Assembly (NCBI RefSeq): GCF_001428525.1
Contig: NZ_LMHW01000015.1
Span: 352-64,351, forward strand
DNA: 64,000 nucleotides
Direction of reading: 5' to 3'
Source: Flavobacterium sp. Root186
GTDB lineage: Bacteria; Bacteroidota; Bacteroidia; Flavobacteriales; Flavobacteriaceae
The position numbers and the translations under genes were made by a program. A model generated the notes under the pieces. That model searched no databases and was not told the DNA's origin. It worked only from the letters and a program-made list of their open reading frames with translations. This document shows, piece by piece, positions 48,578 through 58,605 of the stretch; position 1 is the first letter of the stretch; each line of letters opens with the position of its first letter.

Positions 48578-50437
48578 TTATTCCAATTCTAAAACCAAAG
48601 CTGATTTTGGTTCCAATGTAATTTCAGTAGCTAAATCAAATGTTTTTCCAGTTAAAACATCTTTTCCTAATTTAAAGTTTTTGATGTTTTCTTTGAAACG
48701 GTTTGTTTTTACAACCTGCTCTTTTGCATTATTATTGAAAATGACCATAACCGTCTTAGAATCTGTATATCTAAAATAGACATACGTGTTATTCTCCGGA
48801 ATATAATGCGTCATTTTTCCGAAGTGAACTGCTTCATTCGTTCTTCTCCAGTTGAATAATTTTGAAGTAAAATCGAAATATTTTGTCTGTTCAGCTGTTC
48901 TTCCTTCTTTTGTAAAAGCATTGTTTTTGTCGCCAGCCCATCCGCCAGGGAAATCCTGACGAATGTCTGCATCACCTTTACTTTTGTCTCCGCCCATTCC
49001 AATTTCTGAGCCGTAATAAACTTGCGGAATTCCACGAATGGTAGCCAATAAAGTCATCGCCAGTTTGTATTTTGGAAAATCGTTTTTAAACTTTTCATTC
49101 ATACGATCTGTGTCATGATTTTCGGCAAAAACCAAAATATTATTGGTATTTGGATACAAATAATCCATTGCAAAATTGTTGTAGAATTTAATCAAACCAT
49201 TATCCCAGCTTGGTTCGTCTTCGTTGAAAGCCGAAGTAACCTGACTTTGAAGTGTAAAATCCATTACACTTGGTAAATTCGAATTGTAGTTTTCTATAGC
49301 GCCAATTTTACTGTCTTTTTGCCAATAAGCCAAATTCGCCTGATTGTGCATCCAGATTTCTCCAACAATATTAAAATTAGGATATTCATTAGTAATTGCT
49401 TTTGCCCAATTGGCCATTCCCGTTTTGTCAGAGTAATTATAAGTATCCACTCTAAAACCGTCAAGATTAGCATATTCAATCCACCAGATGGCATTTTGAG
49501 TTAAGTATTTTGCAACAAGAGGATTTCTCAAATTCAAATCTGGCATCGAAGGCACAAACCATCCATCAACACAAACCTCCTGATCTATTTTTGAAGCGTG
49601 AATATCTGTAATTACCTCACGTCTGTGGTGCGTTTGAGTGAAGTTTTCGAATTGATTGAACCAGGTTTTAGTTGGCATGTCTTTCATCATCCAGTGGGTA
49701 ATTCCCCAGTGATTCGTAACATAATCCATAACCAGTTTCATGTTCTTTTTGTGCATTTCTGATGATAAACGAACATAATCTTCATTCGTTCCATAACGCG
49801 GATCTATTTTATAAACGTCAGATTGTGCATATCCGTGATACGAATGCTGTTTGTCATTGTCTTCGCATAAAGGTGTGTTCCAGATTGTAGTCGCGCCTAA
49901 AGACGAAATGTAATCTAAGTTTTTGATGATTCCTTCAATATCTCCACCGTGACGCCCACCTGGTTCCTGACGATTTCCTTTTTCGGTTAAAGAAGCATTG
50001 GTGTCATTTTTCGGATTTCCGTTAGCAAAACGATCTGGCATGATTAGGTAAATCAGGTCTGAAGAATCGTAGCTTTTTCGGTCAGCCGAATTGGCTCTTC
50101 TTTCTTTAAGAGTATATTTTTGAGTAAAAGCAACTTTATTATTGGCTTTAAAAGAGAAAACCAATTCAGAAGCTTTGATGTTTTGTGTGTCAATTGTAAC
50201 AAAAAGATAGTTTGGATTTTCTGTTTTTTCGACGTTTTTAATCGCCACATTATTAGAAACCGAAGCTTCATATTGTGCAATGTTTTTTCCGTAGAACATA
50301 ATCTGCAACTCCGGATTTTTCATTCCTGCATACCAAAATGGCGGTTCTACTTTTTGGATTTGCGCTTTCGCGGAAGCAGAAAACAACAAAACAAAAAGAA
50401 GTATTTTATAGAATGTGTGGTTGGTTTGGATTCTCAT
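48578..50437 (-). CDS. GH13 cyclomaltodextrinase/neopullulanase-like enzyme (SusA-like)
   Basis: A 619-residue secreted enzyme. A signal peptide ends near SAKA. An N-terminal beta-sandwich domain (about 25-120) precedes the GH13 barrel, as in neopullulanases and cyclomaltodextrinases. Barrel motifs are VMDYVTNHWG, FRVDTYNYSD (nucleophile Asp), NIVGEIWMH (acid Glu) and VFAENHDTDRM. A C-terminal beta-domain ends the protein. It should break pullulan-like or cyclic and linear maltodextrins in the periplasm. It lies between the GH97 gene and the second GH13 gene in the same operon. Confidence 0.9.
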   Translation of the reverse strand: MRIQTNHTFYKILLFVLLFSASAKAQIQKVEPPFWYAGMKNPELQIMFYGKNIAQYEASVSNNVAIKNVEKTENPNYLFVTIDTQNIKASELVFSFKANNKVAFTQKYTLKERRANSADRKSYDSSDLIYLIMPDRFANGNPKNDTNASLTEKGNRQEPGGRHGGDIEGIIKNLDYISSLGATTIWNTPLCEDNDKQHSYHGYAQSDVYKIDPRYGTNEDYVRLSSEMHKKNMKLVMDYVTNHWGITHWMMKDMPTKTWFNQFENFTQTHHRREVITDIHASKIDQEVCVDGWFVPSMPDLNLRNPLVAKYLTQNAIWWIEYANLDGFRVDTYNYSDKTGMANWAKAITNEYPNFNIVGEIWMHNQANLAYWQKDSKIGAIENYNSNLPSVMDFTLQSQVTSAFNEDEPSWDNGLIKFYNNFAMDYLYPNTNNILVFAENHDTDRMNEKFKNDFPKYKLAMTLLATIRGIPQVYYGSEIGMGGDKSKGDADIRQDFPGGWAGDKNNAFTKEGRTAEQTKYFDFTSKLFNWRRTNEAVHFGKMTHYIPENNTYVYFRYTDSKTVMVIFNNNAKEQVVKTNRFKENIKNFKLGKDVLTGKTFDLATEITLEPKSALVLELE

Positions 50438-50457
50438 AATTTAACGTTTTTAGTTTT

Positions 50458-50533
50458 CCTGCAAGGTTTTCCAAAACCTTGTAGGTATGTTTGAGAAAGA
50501 CTTAAACCTGCAAGGTTTCCAAAACCTTGCAGG
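50458..50533. repeat. Two CCTGCAAGGTTTT hairpins
   Basis: CCTGCAAGGTTTTCC with CCTTGTAGG (50458-50485) and CCTGCAAGGTTTCC with CCTTGCAGG (50507-50533) make two near-identical palindromes in tandem. They lie in the 200-bp gap between the SusA-like gene and GH97. Confidence 0.8.
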
Positions 50534-50638
50534 AAGTTAGAATTTAAACTATAAAAGAAAATGTAAGAACATTTAAGATAAAAGCTGGGGAGATTTCTAT
50601 TTAAATGGACTTACATTTCTTATATGAATTAATTAAAA

Positions 50639-52753
50639 TTATTTTGTTTCAATAATGCTTATCGCATATCCTCCGCCGGGAGCAGATAACTGAGATAATT
50701 TTGATTTGTTTGTTACAGCAATTTTCCTGATCGTATAAGCTTGCGGATTTGTTTTGTAATGCGCATCTTTTGCATCAGCATAAATTGTTGCAGTGTATTT
50801 TTTGCCTTTTTCAAGGAAACTGAAGTCAATGTTTGAGGTACGGGCAGTTTCTCCGTTTACATTTCCAACAAACCAGTTGTTTGTTCCTTTTGCTTTACGG
50901 GCAACGGTAATAAAATCGCCTGGTTCAGCTTCAATATATTTGCTTTCAGACCAATCTACAGCAACATCTTTAATGAATTGGAAAGCATCAGGAAAACGGT
51001 TGTAGTTCTCCGGAGTATCTGCCGCCATTTGCAATGGGCTGTACATGGTAACGTATAATGCCAATTGGTTACAGATTGTACTGTTTACATGCGATTTGTT
51101 ATCCGGATTCATTTTGCTGATATCCATTTCGAAGATTCCTGGAGTATAATCCATTGGTCCACCAATTAAACGTGTAAATGGTAAAACGGTAACGTGATTT
51201 GGTTTAGAGCCACCAAAAGCTTGGTATTCTGTTCCTCTTGCAGCTTCATTTCCAATTAAATTTGGATAAGTTCTGCAAATTCCGGTTGGGCGAACGGCTT
51301 CGTGAGCGTTTACCATAATTTTATAATCTGCAGCTTTTTCAATTGCATATTGGTAATGGTTTACAATCCATTGATCGTAATGATTTTCACCGCGAGGCAA
51401 AATATCTCCAACATAACCGCTTTTTACAGCATCGTATCCATTGTCTTTCATGAATTTATAAGCAGCATCCATATGACGCTCGTAGTTACGAACCGAACCA
51501 GAAGTCTCGTGGTGCATGATCATTTTGATTCCTTTAGATTTTGCATATTCGTGCAAACCTTTTACATCAAAATCAGGGTAAGGCGTCAAGAAATCAAAAA
51601 CATAATCTTTTGAATGTCCAAACCAGTCTTCCCAACCTTCGTTCCAACCTTCAACTAAAACAGCGTCGAAACCATTTGCAGCCGCAAAATCAATGTATTT
51701 TTTTACGTTCGCATTGTTTGCACCGTGTGTGCCGCTTGGTTTTGCTTTTGAAAAATCAGAAACACCCAATTGTACCGTTGGGAAATCGTTTGTGTATGAC
51801 CAAGAGCTTTTTCCTGTAATCATTTCCCACCAAACACCAACATATTTTACAGGTTTAATCCAGGAAGTATCATCAATTTTTGATGGATCGTTTAAGTTTA
51901 ATGTCATTTTTGAAGCCAAGATTTCTCTGGCATCATCGCTAACCATAATCGTTCTCCAAGGCGAGTGGCTTGGCGCCTGAATATATCCTTTATCTCCTTT
52001 TGCATCTGGTGTTAACCAAGATTCGAAGATCATGTTTTTATCATCTAAATTTAAGTGCATGCAAGAATAGTTAATCAAAGCTGCTTCGTGCAGGTTGATG
52101 TAGATTCCGTCATTTGTTTTTAACATCAAAGAAGTCTGAACTCCTGTTGGTGAAAAAGATTTTTGAGAAACGTTTGCTGTGTATGCTTTTTGAGATAAAC
52201 CTCTAATTTCAGATAATTTCGATTTGGTATAATCGTATTCCTGAGTGTCATAATCTCCCGGAATCCAGAAAGCAGTGTGATCTCCGGTCATAGCAAATTG
52301 AGATCTTTCTTCTTTAATTACAAAATAAGTAAGATTCTTTTGCGCCGGGAATTCATATCTAAATCCTAAACCGTCATCAAATAAACGGAAACGGATTACG
52401 ATTTGTCTGTCTGTTCCTTTTTGGTTTAAAGTGACAGCCAATTCATTATAGTGATTTCTAATGTTGTCAACTTCTCCCCAAACTGGTTTCCAAGTTTCAT
52501 CAAAAGTCGAAGTTTTAGTATCAACAACAGTAAAATCATTCAATAAAGATTTTTTATCATCTTTAAGTTCAAGACCTAGTTTACTGGTTTTTACAACTTC
52601 TTTGTTTTTGTATTTTAAATTGTATGTTGGAGTTCCGTCGTTTTGAAGAGAAAATTCCATTACGAACTTGCCTTCGGGTGATTTTAACTGCTGCGCTTTT
52701 GCAACTGTGCTAAACGCAAACAAAATTAAACTTGCGAAAAATAAGTTTTTCAT
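50639..52753 (-). CDS. susB: GH97 alpha-glucosidase (SusB-like)
   Basis: A 704-residue secreted enzyme with a clear signal peptide (ends near AKAQ). The GH97 layout is an N-terminal beta-super-sandwich (about 25-275), the catalytic barrel with VEGWNEGWEDWFG, MIMHHETSGSVRNYE, MVNAHEAVRPTG and IGNEAARGTEYQ, and a C-terminal beta-domain. The Glu residues in HHET, NAHEA and GNEAARG correspond to the metal-binding and catalytic acid/base positions of inverting GH97 alpha-glucosidases. It should release glucose from maltooligosaccharides. It lies next to the GH65 gene. Confidence 0.93.
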   Translation of the reverse strand: MKNLFFASLILFAFSTVAKAQQLKSPEGKFVMEFSLQNDGTPTYNLKYKNKEVVKTSKLGLELKDDKKSLLNDFTVVDTKTSTFDETWKPVWGEVDNIRNHYNELAVTLNQKGTDRQIVIRFRLFDDGLGFRYEFPAQKNLTYFVIKEERSQFAMTGDHTAFWIPGDYDTQEYDYTKSKLSEIRGLSQKAYTANVSQKSFSPTGVQTSLMLKTNDGIYINLHEAALINYSCMHLNLDDKNMIFESWLTPDAKGDKGYIQAPSHSPWRTIMVSDDAREILASKMTLNLNDPSKIDDTSWIKPVKYVGVWWEMITGKSSWSYTNDFPTVQLGVSDFSKAKPSGTHGANNANVKKYIDFAAANGFDAVLVEGWNEGWEDWFGHSKDYVFDFLTPYPDFDVKGLHEYAKSKGIKMIMHHETSGSVRNYERHMDAAYKFMKDNGYDAVKSGYVGDILPRGENHYDQWIVNHYQYAIEKAADYKIMVNAHEAVRPTGICRTYPNLIGNEAARGTEYQAFGGSKPNHVTVLPFTRLIGGPMDYTPGIFEMDISKMNPDNKSHVNSTICNQLALYVTMYSPLQMAADTPENYNRFPDAFQFIKDVAVDWSESKYIEAEPGDFITVARKAKGTNNWFVGNVNGETARTSNIDFSFLEKGKKYTATIYADAKDAHYKTNPQAYTIRKIAVTNKSKLSQLSAPGGGYAISIIETK

Positions 52754-52781
52754 GTTTTTTAGTTTTTAAGTGTATTGTAAT

Positions 52782-55085
52782 TTAATTTATTTGTACAAAT
52801 TTACTTGCAATCACAGGATTTCCGTTAACTACAATTGTTAAATCTTGATCGCCGTCAACAGTAAATGTTGTTTCGTTATGATTTACAGCTACTTTTAAAA
52901 TTTGATTTCTGAAATTAATTTTAAAAGAATACCCTTTCCATTCTTTTGGAATTTTTGGAGAAAAATGCAATTGGTCATTTTTTACTCTCATTCCGCCAAA
53001 ACCTTCTACAATACTCATCCAGGTTCCAGCCATTGACGTGATATGACAGCCTTCTTCCACTTCTTTATTATAATCGTCCAAATCCAGACGGGAAGTTCTT
53101 AAATAGAAAGTATAAGCCATATCCATTTTGTCTAAAACAGCAGCTTGAATCGAGTGTACGCAAGGCGAAAGTGAACTTTCATGAACGGTAAATGATTCGT
53201 AAAAATCGAAATTACGTTCTAATTCTTCTTTAGAAAAATGATCTTCGAAGAAATAAAAACATTGTAAAACATCGGCTTGTTTAATATAAGGTGAACGTAA
53301 AACGCGATCCCAAGACCATTTTTGGTTTATCGGGCGCTGCGAACGATCTAAATCTTTTACAGGAACTAAATCTTTGTCTAAGAAACCGTCTTGCTGCAGA
53401 TAAATTCCTAACTCTTGAGAAGTTGGGAAATACATATCATTGGCTACTTTTTTCCATTCATGAATTTCATTCGAAGAAAGATTTACTTTTTCTAAAACAC
53501 GTTTGTGGTCTGCAGGATATTCCAGCGCCACTTTATTTATTTGATCTGCTGCAAAATCAATACACCATTTTGCAATATAATTGGTGTAGAAATTATTGTT
53601 GATGTTGTTTTCATACTCGTTTGGACCTGTAACTCCCAGAATCACATATTGATTTTTCTCTTTTGAGAAAGATGCTCTTTGGTGCCAAAAACGTGCAATA
53701 CCAATTAAAACTTCTAAACCTTTTTCAGGAATATAAGAGTAATCGCCAGTGTAACGGTAATAGTTGTAAATCGCAAAAGCAATCGCACCATTTCTGTGGA
53801 TTTCTTCGTGTGTGATTTCCCATTCGTTGTGACATTCTTCACCATTCATGGTCACCATTGGATACAAAGCTGCGCCGTTTTTGAAACCTAAATTATCTTT
53901 AGCGTTTTCAATTGCTTTATCCAATTGATTGAAACGGTATGTCAATAAATTTCTAGCAACCTGCTGATCTTTTGTCGCCATATAAAACGGAATACAATAC
54001 GCTTCAGTATCCCAATATGTAGATCCACCGTATTTTTCTCCGGTAAAACCTTTTGGTCCGATGTTTAATCGGCTGTCTTTTCCTGAATAGGTTTGGTTTA
54101 ATTGGAAGATGTTGAAACGAATTCCTTGCTGCGCTTTTACATCGCCATCGATTGTAATGTCTGACATTTCCCAGATTTTTGCCCAAGCTTCAATTTGATT
54201 TTGAAGCAAAGCATCATATCCTGAATTAACAGCAGATTTAATTACTTTTTCGGCTGCTGACAAAGTGTTTTCGTGGTTTAAAGAAACCGTGTATCCGCCA
54301 ACTTTTTGAATAGATGAGGTTTGTCCTTTCGCAATAATGGTTCCGTAAGTATACTGAACCTTATCTGTAGTTGAATCGATTGTAGATGGTGAAACATGAA
54401 TGTTTTCACCATTTGCTAAAATCGTATTATGCATGAAAGTAGTAACTTTAAAATGCGTTTTAAACGTTTGAGCGGTTACAAAAGCTTCATTTGTACCTTT
54501 TTTAACTTCAAGCGGTTCCCAGAATTTTTCTTCCCAGTTCGCATCTTCATTGGTTACACCTGCATCAACATAAGGTTTATAAACGATTTTTGCATCTTTA
54601 TTTAAAGGTATAATATCGTATTTAATGATTCCTGCTTCGTCTAAATCTAAGGAAAGAAAACGACGAACGTTAACTGCGATTTCGGTTCCGTTTTTTAGAA
54701 TTGCTTCAAAAGAACGATTGTACCATCCTTCTTTCATATTCAACTCTCTGCGGAAGTTTCTAACTTCGGAACAGTTATTTAAATCAAGGTTTTCTTCGTT
54801 GATTTCGATGTCAATTCCTATCCAGTTTGGGGCGTTTAGTACTTTGGCAAAATATTTCGGATAACCGTTTTTCCACCAGCCCACTTTTGTTTTGTCCGGA
54901 TAATAAATTCCGGCGATGTAACTTCCCTGAAAAGTTTCTGCGGAATATGTTTCTTCAAAATTGGCGCGTTGTCCCATAGCACCGTTCCCGATACTAAAAA
55001 GACTTTCAGACGATTTTACTCTTTCGGCATCAAATCCTTCTTCTATGATGGACCAATTGTCTGGTTTTATATAATCTTGGTTCAT
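52782..55085 (-). CDS. mapA: GH65 maltose phosphorylase
   Basis: A 767-residue GH65 enzyme. It has no signal peptide, so it acts in the cytoplasm. The N-terminal domain (FSIGNGAMGQRANFEETYSA) is followed by the (alpha/alpha)6 barrel with STYWDTEAYCIPFYM, the catalytic Glu in VTGPNEYENNINNNF, and HHIQAAV-like (CVHSIQAAV) and GCHITSMAGTW blocks. Maltose phosphorylase splits maltose with phosphate into glucose and beta-glucose 1-phosphate; related GH65 members use trehalose or kojibiose. The adjacent beta-phosphoglucomutase and MFS genes support maltose. Confidence 0.92.
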   Translation of the reverse strand: MNQDYIKPDNWSIIEEGFDAERVKSSESLFSIGNGAMGQRANFEETYSAETFQGSYIAGIYYPDKTKVGWWKNGYPKYFAKVLNAPNWIGIDIEINEENLDLNNCSEVRNFRRELNMKEGWYNRSFEAILKNGTEIAVNVRRFLSLDLDEAGIIKYDIIPLNKDAKIVYKPYVDAGVTNEDANWEEKFWEPLEVKKGTNEAFVTAQTFKTHFKVTTFMHNTILANGENIHVSPSTIDSTTDKVQYTYGTIIAKGQTSSIQKVGGYTVSLNHENTLSAAEKVIKSAVNSGYDALLQNQIEAWAKIWEMSDITIDGDVKAQQGIRFNIFQLNQTYSGKDSRLNIGPKGFTGEKYGGSTYWDTEAYCIPFYMATKDQQVARNLLTYRFNQLDKAIENAKDNLGFKNGAALYPMVTMNGEECHNEWEITHEEIHRNGAIAFAIYNYYRYTGDYSYIPEKGLEVLIGIARFWHQRASFSKEKNQYVILGVTGPNEYENNINNNFYTNYIAKWCIDFAADQINKVALEYPADHKRVLEKVNLSSNEIHEWKKVANDMYFPTSQELGIYLQQDGFLDKDLVPVKDLDRSQRPINQKWSWDRVLRSPYIKQADVLQCFYFFEDHFSKEELERNFDFYESFTVHESSLSPCVHSIQAAVLDKMDMAYTFYLRTSRLDLDDYNKEVEEGCHITSMAGTWMSIVEGFGGMRVKNDQLHFSPKIPKEWKGYSFKINFRNQILKVAVNHNETTFTVDGDQDLTIVVNGNPVIASKFVQIN

Positions 55086-55130
55086 TTGTTTTTACAGTGT
55101 TTTTCGTGATTGATTGATTTATGATTGATT

Positions 55131-55787
55131 TTACTTTGTGATTAATGATTCGATAAAGTTTTCATCTATTAGAGTGAAATCTTTAAAAATGAAATCAGCC
55201 TCATGTAAAATTGTTTCCTCACCAATTCCAACACTTACCATTTCTGCAATATTTGCTGCCTGAATTCCGGCAACAGAATCTTCAAATACAATTGAATTTT
55301 TTGGATCAATATTTAATAATTGAGCCGCTTTTAAGAAAACTTCCGGATCTGGTTTTGCATTGGTAACGTCATTTCCGTCAACAATAAAATCGAAATACGA
55401 AAGAATTCCAGTTTTTTCAAGAATTGGTCGGGCATTTTTACTCGCAGAACCCAACGCAATTCCTTGGTTTTTATCTTTTAATAGTTGCAGAATTTTAAAA
55501 ACTCCAGGAAGAATCTCGCTTTCGTCCATGTCAACTAAATAAGATAGGTAATCTTCATTTTTTTGAATCAGCCATTTGTCTTTTTCTTCTTGCGAAGCCT
55601 GAACATTTCCTAATCCAAGTATAATATCTAACGAGCGAACTCGGCTTACGCCTTTTAAAAGCTCGTTGTCCTCATGCGTAAAATTTATGTTTAGAGATTG
55701 TGCGATTTTTTGCCAGGCTAAAAAGTGGTATTTAGCGGTATCGACAATTACGCCGTCAAGATCGAATATGAAAGCTTTTTTGTTCAT
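55131..55787 (-). CDS. pgmB: Beta-phosphoglucomutase
   Basis: A 218-residue HAD enzyme. Motif I is FDLDGVIVDTAKYHF with the catalytic Asp pair, the specificity cap loop includes LLKGVSRVRSLDII, motif II is the Ser in ALGSASKNARP, motif III is the Lys in NAKPDPEVFL, and motif IV is VFEDSVAGIQAA. The VSRxxSL block is typical of beta-phosphoglucomutase, which turns beta-glucose 1-phosphate into glucose 6-phosphate. This is the expected next step after the GH65 enzyme encoded beside it. It lies between the MFS and GH65 genes. Confidence 0.95.
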   Translation of the reverse strand: MNKKAFIFDLDGVIVDTAKYHFLAWQKIAQSLNINFTHEDNELLKGVSRVRSLDIILGLGNVQASQEEKDKWLIQKNEDYLSYLVDMDESEILPGVFKILQLLKDKNQGIALGSASKNARPILEKTGILSYFDFIVDGNDVTNAKPDPEVFLKAAQLLNIDPKNSIVFEDSVAGIQAANIAEMVSVGIGEETILHEADFIFKDFTLIDENFIESLITK

Positions 55788-55805
55788 TTTAAAGGAAATT
55801 CTTCT

Positions 55806-57161
55806 TTATAATTTTTGAATAGTATCATCTACATCTTTTACTTTGTAGACTAAAAGAGCGGCAATTAAAAAGCTTACTCCGCTGGTAATTAAGGCATAAA
55901 TTGCATCGCCATTGTAAAGGTATTTTACAATTGGACCGCCAATTAATGCGTTTACAATTTGAGGAATAACAACAAAGAAATTGAAGATTCCCATGTAAAC
56001 TCCCATCTTTTTTGGAGCGATAGATCCCGCAAGAATCGCATACGGCATGGCCAGAATACTTGCCCAGGCAACCCCAATTAAAATCATTGGTAATACAACC
56101 CAGTCTTCATTTGGCATAAAATAAATGGAGATTAAACCAATTCCTCCAATGATTAATGAAACTGCGTGCGTTGATTTTCGGCCAATTTTTTTTGCGATAT
56201 ACGGTAAGAAAAATAAAGCGACAATAGCAGAAACTAAGTTGTAAACTCCAAACAGAATTCCGACCCAGTCACCAGCGTCTTGATATTGCTGGCTAGAAGT
56301 ATCTTCTAGTGGTAAACCGTAAATGTGATGTGCGATTGCCGGAGTTGTAAAAACCCACATTCCGAATAATCCGAACCAAGAGAAAAACTGCACCCAGCTA
56401 AGCTGACGCATGGTAGTTGGCATCTTTGCAAAATCAGTAAAAATGTCTGTGATTTTTGATTTTTCCTCAGAATCAGAAATCGCATCATTTTGCGGATCTT
56501 CAAATTTTGCCAATTCTTCTGGCGAATATTCTTTGGTTGTAAATAAGGTTACTAAAATAGAACCAATTAAAACCGCTGCGCCAATTATAAATGACAAAGT
56601 CAGATTTAAAGGCACACTTCCAGGAACCGTACTGTTTGAAATGTGAAAGTACTTTGTTAAAACATAAGGCAATGCTGAACCAATTACGGCTCCAAAACCA
56701 ATTAATGAAGTTTGAATACTAAAACCTGCAGTACGCTGATCTGTTCTTAAATTATCACCAACAAGCGCGCGAAACGGCTCCATGGCAATGTTGAAAGAAG
56801 CATCCATAATCATTAACATTCCTGCTCCAACCCATAAAGCTGGGAGAATTGAAATGAAAATATTAGCCTGAGGCATTAAAATTAATCCTACCGAAGCTAA
56901 AATAGCTCCCACTAAAAAGAAAGGTTTTCGTCTGCCAAATCTTCCCCATGTTTTATCGCTGTAATGACCAATTATTGGCTGCACTATTAATCCCATAAGG
57001 GGAGCAATAATCCAAAACCATGAAAGTTCATGTACGTCGGCACCAAAAATTTGAAGAATTCTGCTGGCATTTGCATTTTGAAGTGCAAACCCCATTTGTA
57101 TTCCCAAGAAACCGAAACTCATATTCCAGATTTCCCAGAAACTTAATTTACGCTTTTCCAT
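55806..57161 (-). CDS. MFS maltose/sucrose-type transporter
   Basis: A 451-residue inner-membrane transporter with 12 hydrophobic segments. IGHYSDKTWGRFGRRKPFFL after the second helix is the motif of the GPH/SLC45-like sugar symporters (sucrose and maltose carriers), and a second RxGRKS loop (YIAKKIGRKSTHAV) lies after helix 8. It starts the five-enzyme minus-strand operon, so it probably brings maltose to the cytoplasmic GH65 phosphorylase. A small dyad just upstream (57187-57205) could be an operator. Confidence 0.9.
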   Translation of the reverse strand: MEKRKLSFWEIWNMSFGFLGIQMGFALQNANASRILQIFGADVHELSWFWIIAPLMGLIVQPIIGHYSDKTWGRFGRRKPFFLVGAILASVGLILMPQANIFISILPALWVGAGMLMIMDASFNIAMEPFRALVGDNLRTDQRTAGFSIQTSLIGFGAVIGSALPYVLTKYFHISNSTVPGSVPLNLTLSFIIGAAVLIGSILVTLFTTKEYSPEELAKFEDPQNDAISDSEEKSKITDIFTDFAKMPTTMRQLSWVQFFSWFGLFGMWVFTTPAIAHHIYGLPLEDTSSQQYQDAGDWVGILFGVYNLVSAIVALFFLPYIAKKIGRKSTHAVSLIIGGIGLISIYFMPNEDWVVLPMILIGVAWASILAMPYAILAGSIAPKKMGVYMGIFNFFVVIPQIVNALIGGPIVKYLYNGDAIYALITSGVSFLIAALLVYKVKDVDDTIQKL

Positions 57162-57186
57162 TATCGTAATTTGTGAAAAATTATAC

Positions 57187-57205
57187 GATAAGCGCTTTGC
57201 TTATC
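57187..57205. promoter_or_regulatory. Dyad upstream of the maltose operon
   Basis: GATAAGC (57187-57193) and GCTTATC (57199-57205) form a perfect 7-bp inverted repeat with a 5-base spacer, 26 bp upstream of the MFS start codon. It may be an operator for the LacI protein at 57339 or another regulator. No second copy was found in the SusC upstream region, which weakens the LacI reading. Confidence 0.35.
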
Positions 57206-57283
57206 AAAACTTACTGTTTTTTCGAAGTAAAAGTAAAAGCTTTGACGGCCGTAAAAGTATAAATTATTTTTAGATATATGCTA

Positions 57284-57315
57284 ACAAAAAAGCCATAAAT
57301 ATTTTTTATGGCTTT
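57284..57315 (-). terminator. Terminator of the LacI-family gene
   Basis: On the minus strand AAAGCCATAAA pairs with TTTATGGCTTT around a short loop and is followed by T residues. It lies just after the LacI stop codon (57339) and before the MFS gene, so the regulator is not read through into the operon. Confidence 0.85.
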
Positions 57316-57338
57316 AGAATGTGTTGATTTTAAGAATT

Positions 57339-58370
57339 TTAGTCAGTAGATTCTCTTTTTATGAGATGTGTTTCTATAACTTCTGTTGTATAGTTTTCGT
57401 TTTCTTCTTCGTCATCATCGTGTTCGGCTTCGAGTCTTTCAATAAGCATTTTAGCTGCTTTATTTCCCATTTTTTCTCCACTTTGACTTACGGTTGTGAT
57501 ACTTGGAGTGGAGTATTTTGAGATAATTCCGTCAGTAAAAGCAATTACGGCTAAATCTTCTGGAACTTTTAATCCCATTTTTGATGCAGTTTTGATAATC
57601 GTTACTGCAAAAAGCTCATTTACAGCAAAAACAGCATCAAAAGCTCTTGCGTGTAAAAGCTCAGATATGGTTATTTCGCAAGTATCAACATCCTCAATTT
57701 TTATGATTAAATCTTCGTTGAAGGGAATTCCGTTGTCTAAAAGTGCTTTTTCGTAACCGTCTGTTCTCAGTTTTCCAACACTTACATAATCAACTGTAGT
57801 TACTAAAGCGATCTTTTTTCTACCGTTATCAATCAAACTTTGAACAGCTTCATAAGCGGCAGCTTTATCATCAATAATCACTTTGTCGCATAAAATATCA
57901 TTGGTCACGCGATCGAACATTACAACTGGCATTCCTTGATTGATAACTTCTGTAATGTGGTGAAAATCACCTTTAAACTGGGTTTCTTTAGAAAGAGACA
58001 TGATAAAACCATCAATACTTCCGTTGGCTAACATTTCCATATTCAGGACTTCTTTATCAAAAGAATCATCAGATAAACAAATCACAACGCTGTATCCATT
58101 TTCGTTAGCAACCTGCTCAATTCCGTTGATTACGGTAGAGAAAAAATAATGTACAATTTCCGGAATGATAATACCAATACTTTTGGTTTTTCGGTTTTTT
58201 AAACTAAGGGCAATATTGTTGGGCTTGTAGTTGTAAAACTTTGCAAAAGCCTGCACTTTTAAACGTGTTTCTTCTCCAATTTCAAGGCTGTTTCTGAGTG
58301 ATTTTGAGACAGTTGAAATAGAGACGTCGAGTTCCTTTGCAATCTGTTTTAAGGTTATTTTGCGTTTCAT
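57339..58370 (-). CDS. LacI-family transcriptional regulator
   Basis: A 343-residue repressor or activator. The N-terminal HTH (ITLKQIAKELDVSISTVSKS and the hinge RLKVQAFAKFYNYKPN) is typical of LacI. The ligand-binding domain starts with KTKSIGIIIPEIVHYFFSTV and has two periplasmic-binding-protein-like lobes, with FDRVTNDI and the DLAVIAFTDG motif. The C-terminus carries an unusual acidic run (HDDDEEENENY, about residues 324-334). It stands between the divergent susC arm and the MFS/GH arm and is the likely maltose-responsive regulator. This genome region lacks the SusR-type activator used by Bacteroides. Confidence 0.92.
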   Translation of the reverse strand: MKRKITLKQIAKELDVSISTVSKSLRNSLEIGEETRLKVQAFAKFYNYKPNNIALSLKNRKTKSIGIIIPEIVHYFFSTVINGIEQVANENGYSVVICLSDDSFDKEVLNMEMLANGSIDGFIMSLSKETQFKGDFHHITEVINQGMPVVMFDRVTNDILCDKVIIDDKAAAYEAVQSLIDNGRKKIALVTTVDYVSVGKLRTDGYEKALLDNGIPFNEDLIIKIEDVDTCEITISELLHARAFDAVFAVNELFAVTIIKTASKMGLKVPEDLAVIAFTDGIISKYSTPSITTVSQSGEKMGNKAAKMLIERLEAEHDDDEEENENYTTEVIETHLIKRESTD

Positions 58371-58480
58371 GGCGTGAATTGAAAAAAATCTAATTAATAA
58401 TAAAGGTATCTGAAATTTTTATAATTGGCAATTTTTGACTTAAAAGATTACAAAAAATAGAAAGTTTTCAACACTACCAC

Positions 58481-58540
58481 GTTTTCGTAAACCAATTAAA
58501 AATGCCTCTCGTCGACGGTGTTAATAAATTCATAATTTTG
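58481..58540 (+). promoter_or_regulatory. Candidate operator and promoter of susC
   Basis: GTTTTCGTAAAC (58481-58492) is a CG-centred near-palindrome with the pattern of LacI-family operators. CGTCGACG (about 58510-58517) is a perfect 8-bp palindrome. TAATTTTG (58533-58540) fits the TAnnTTTG -7 consensus, about 66 bp before the susC ATG. No good -33 TTG is seen at the expected distance. The -7 match is moderate, the operators are guesses. Confidence 0.4.
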
Positions 58541-58605
58541 AAATTCGAAGTAAAATTAAAAACTTAACTAACAATCACAAACTCAAACTAATTTAAACAA
58601 AAAGT

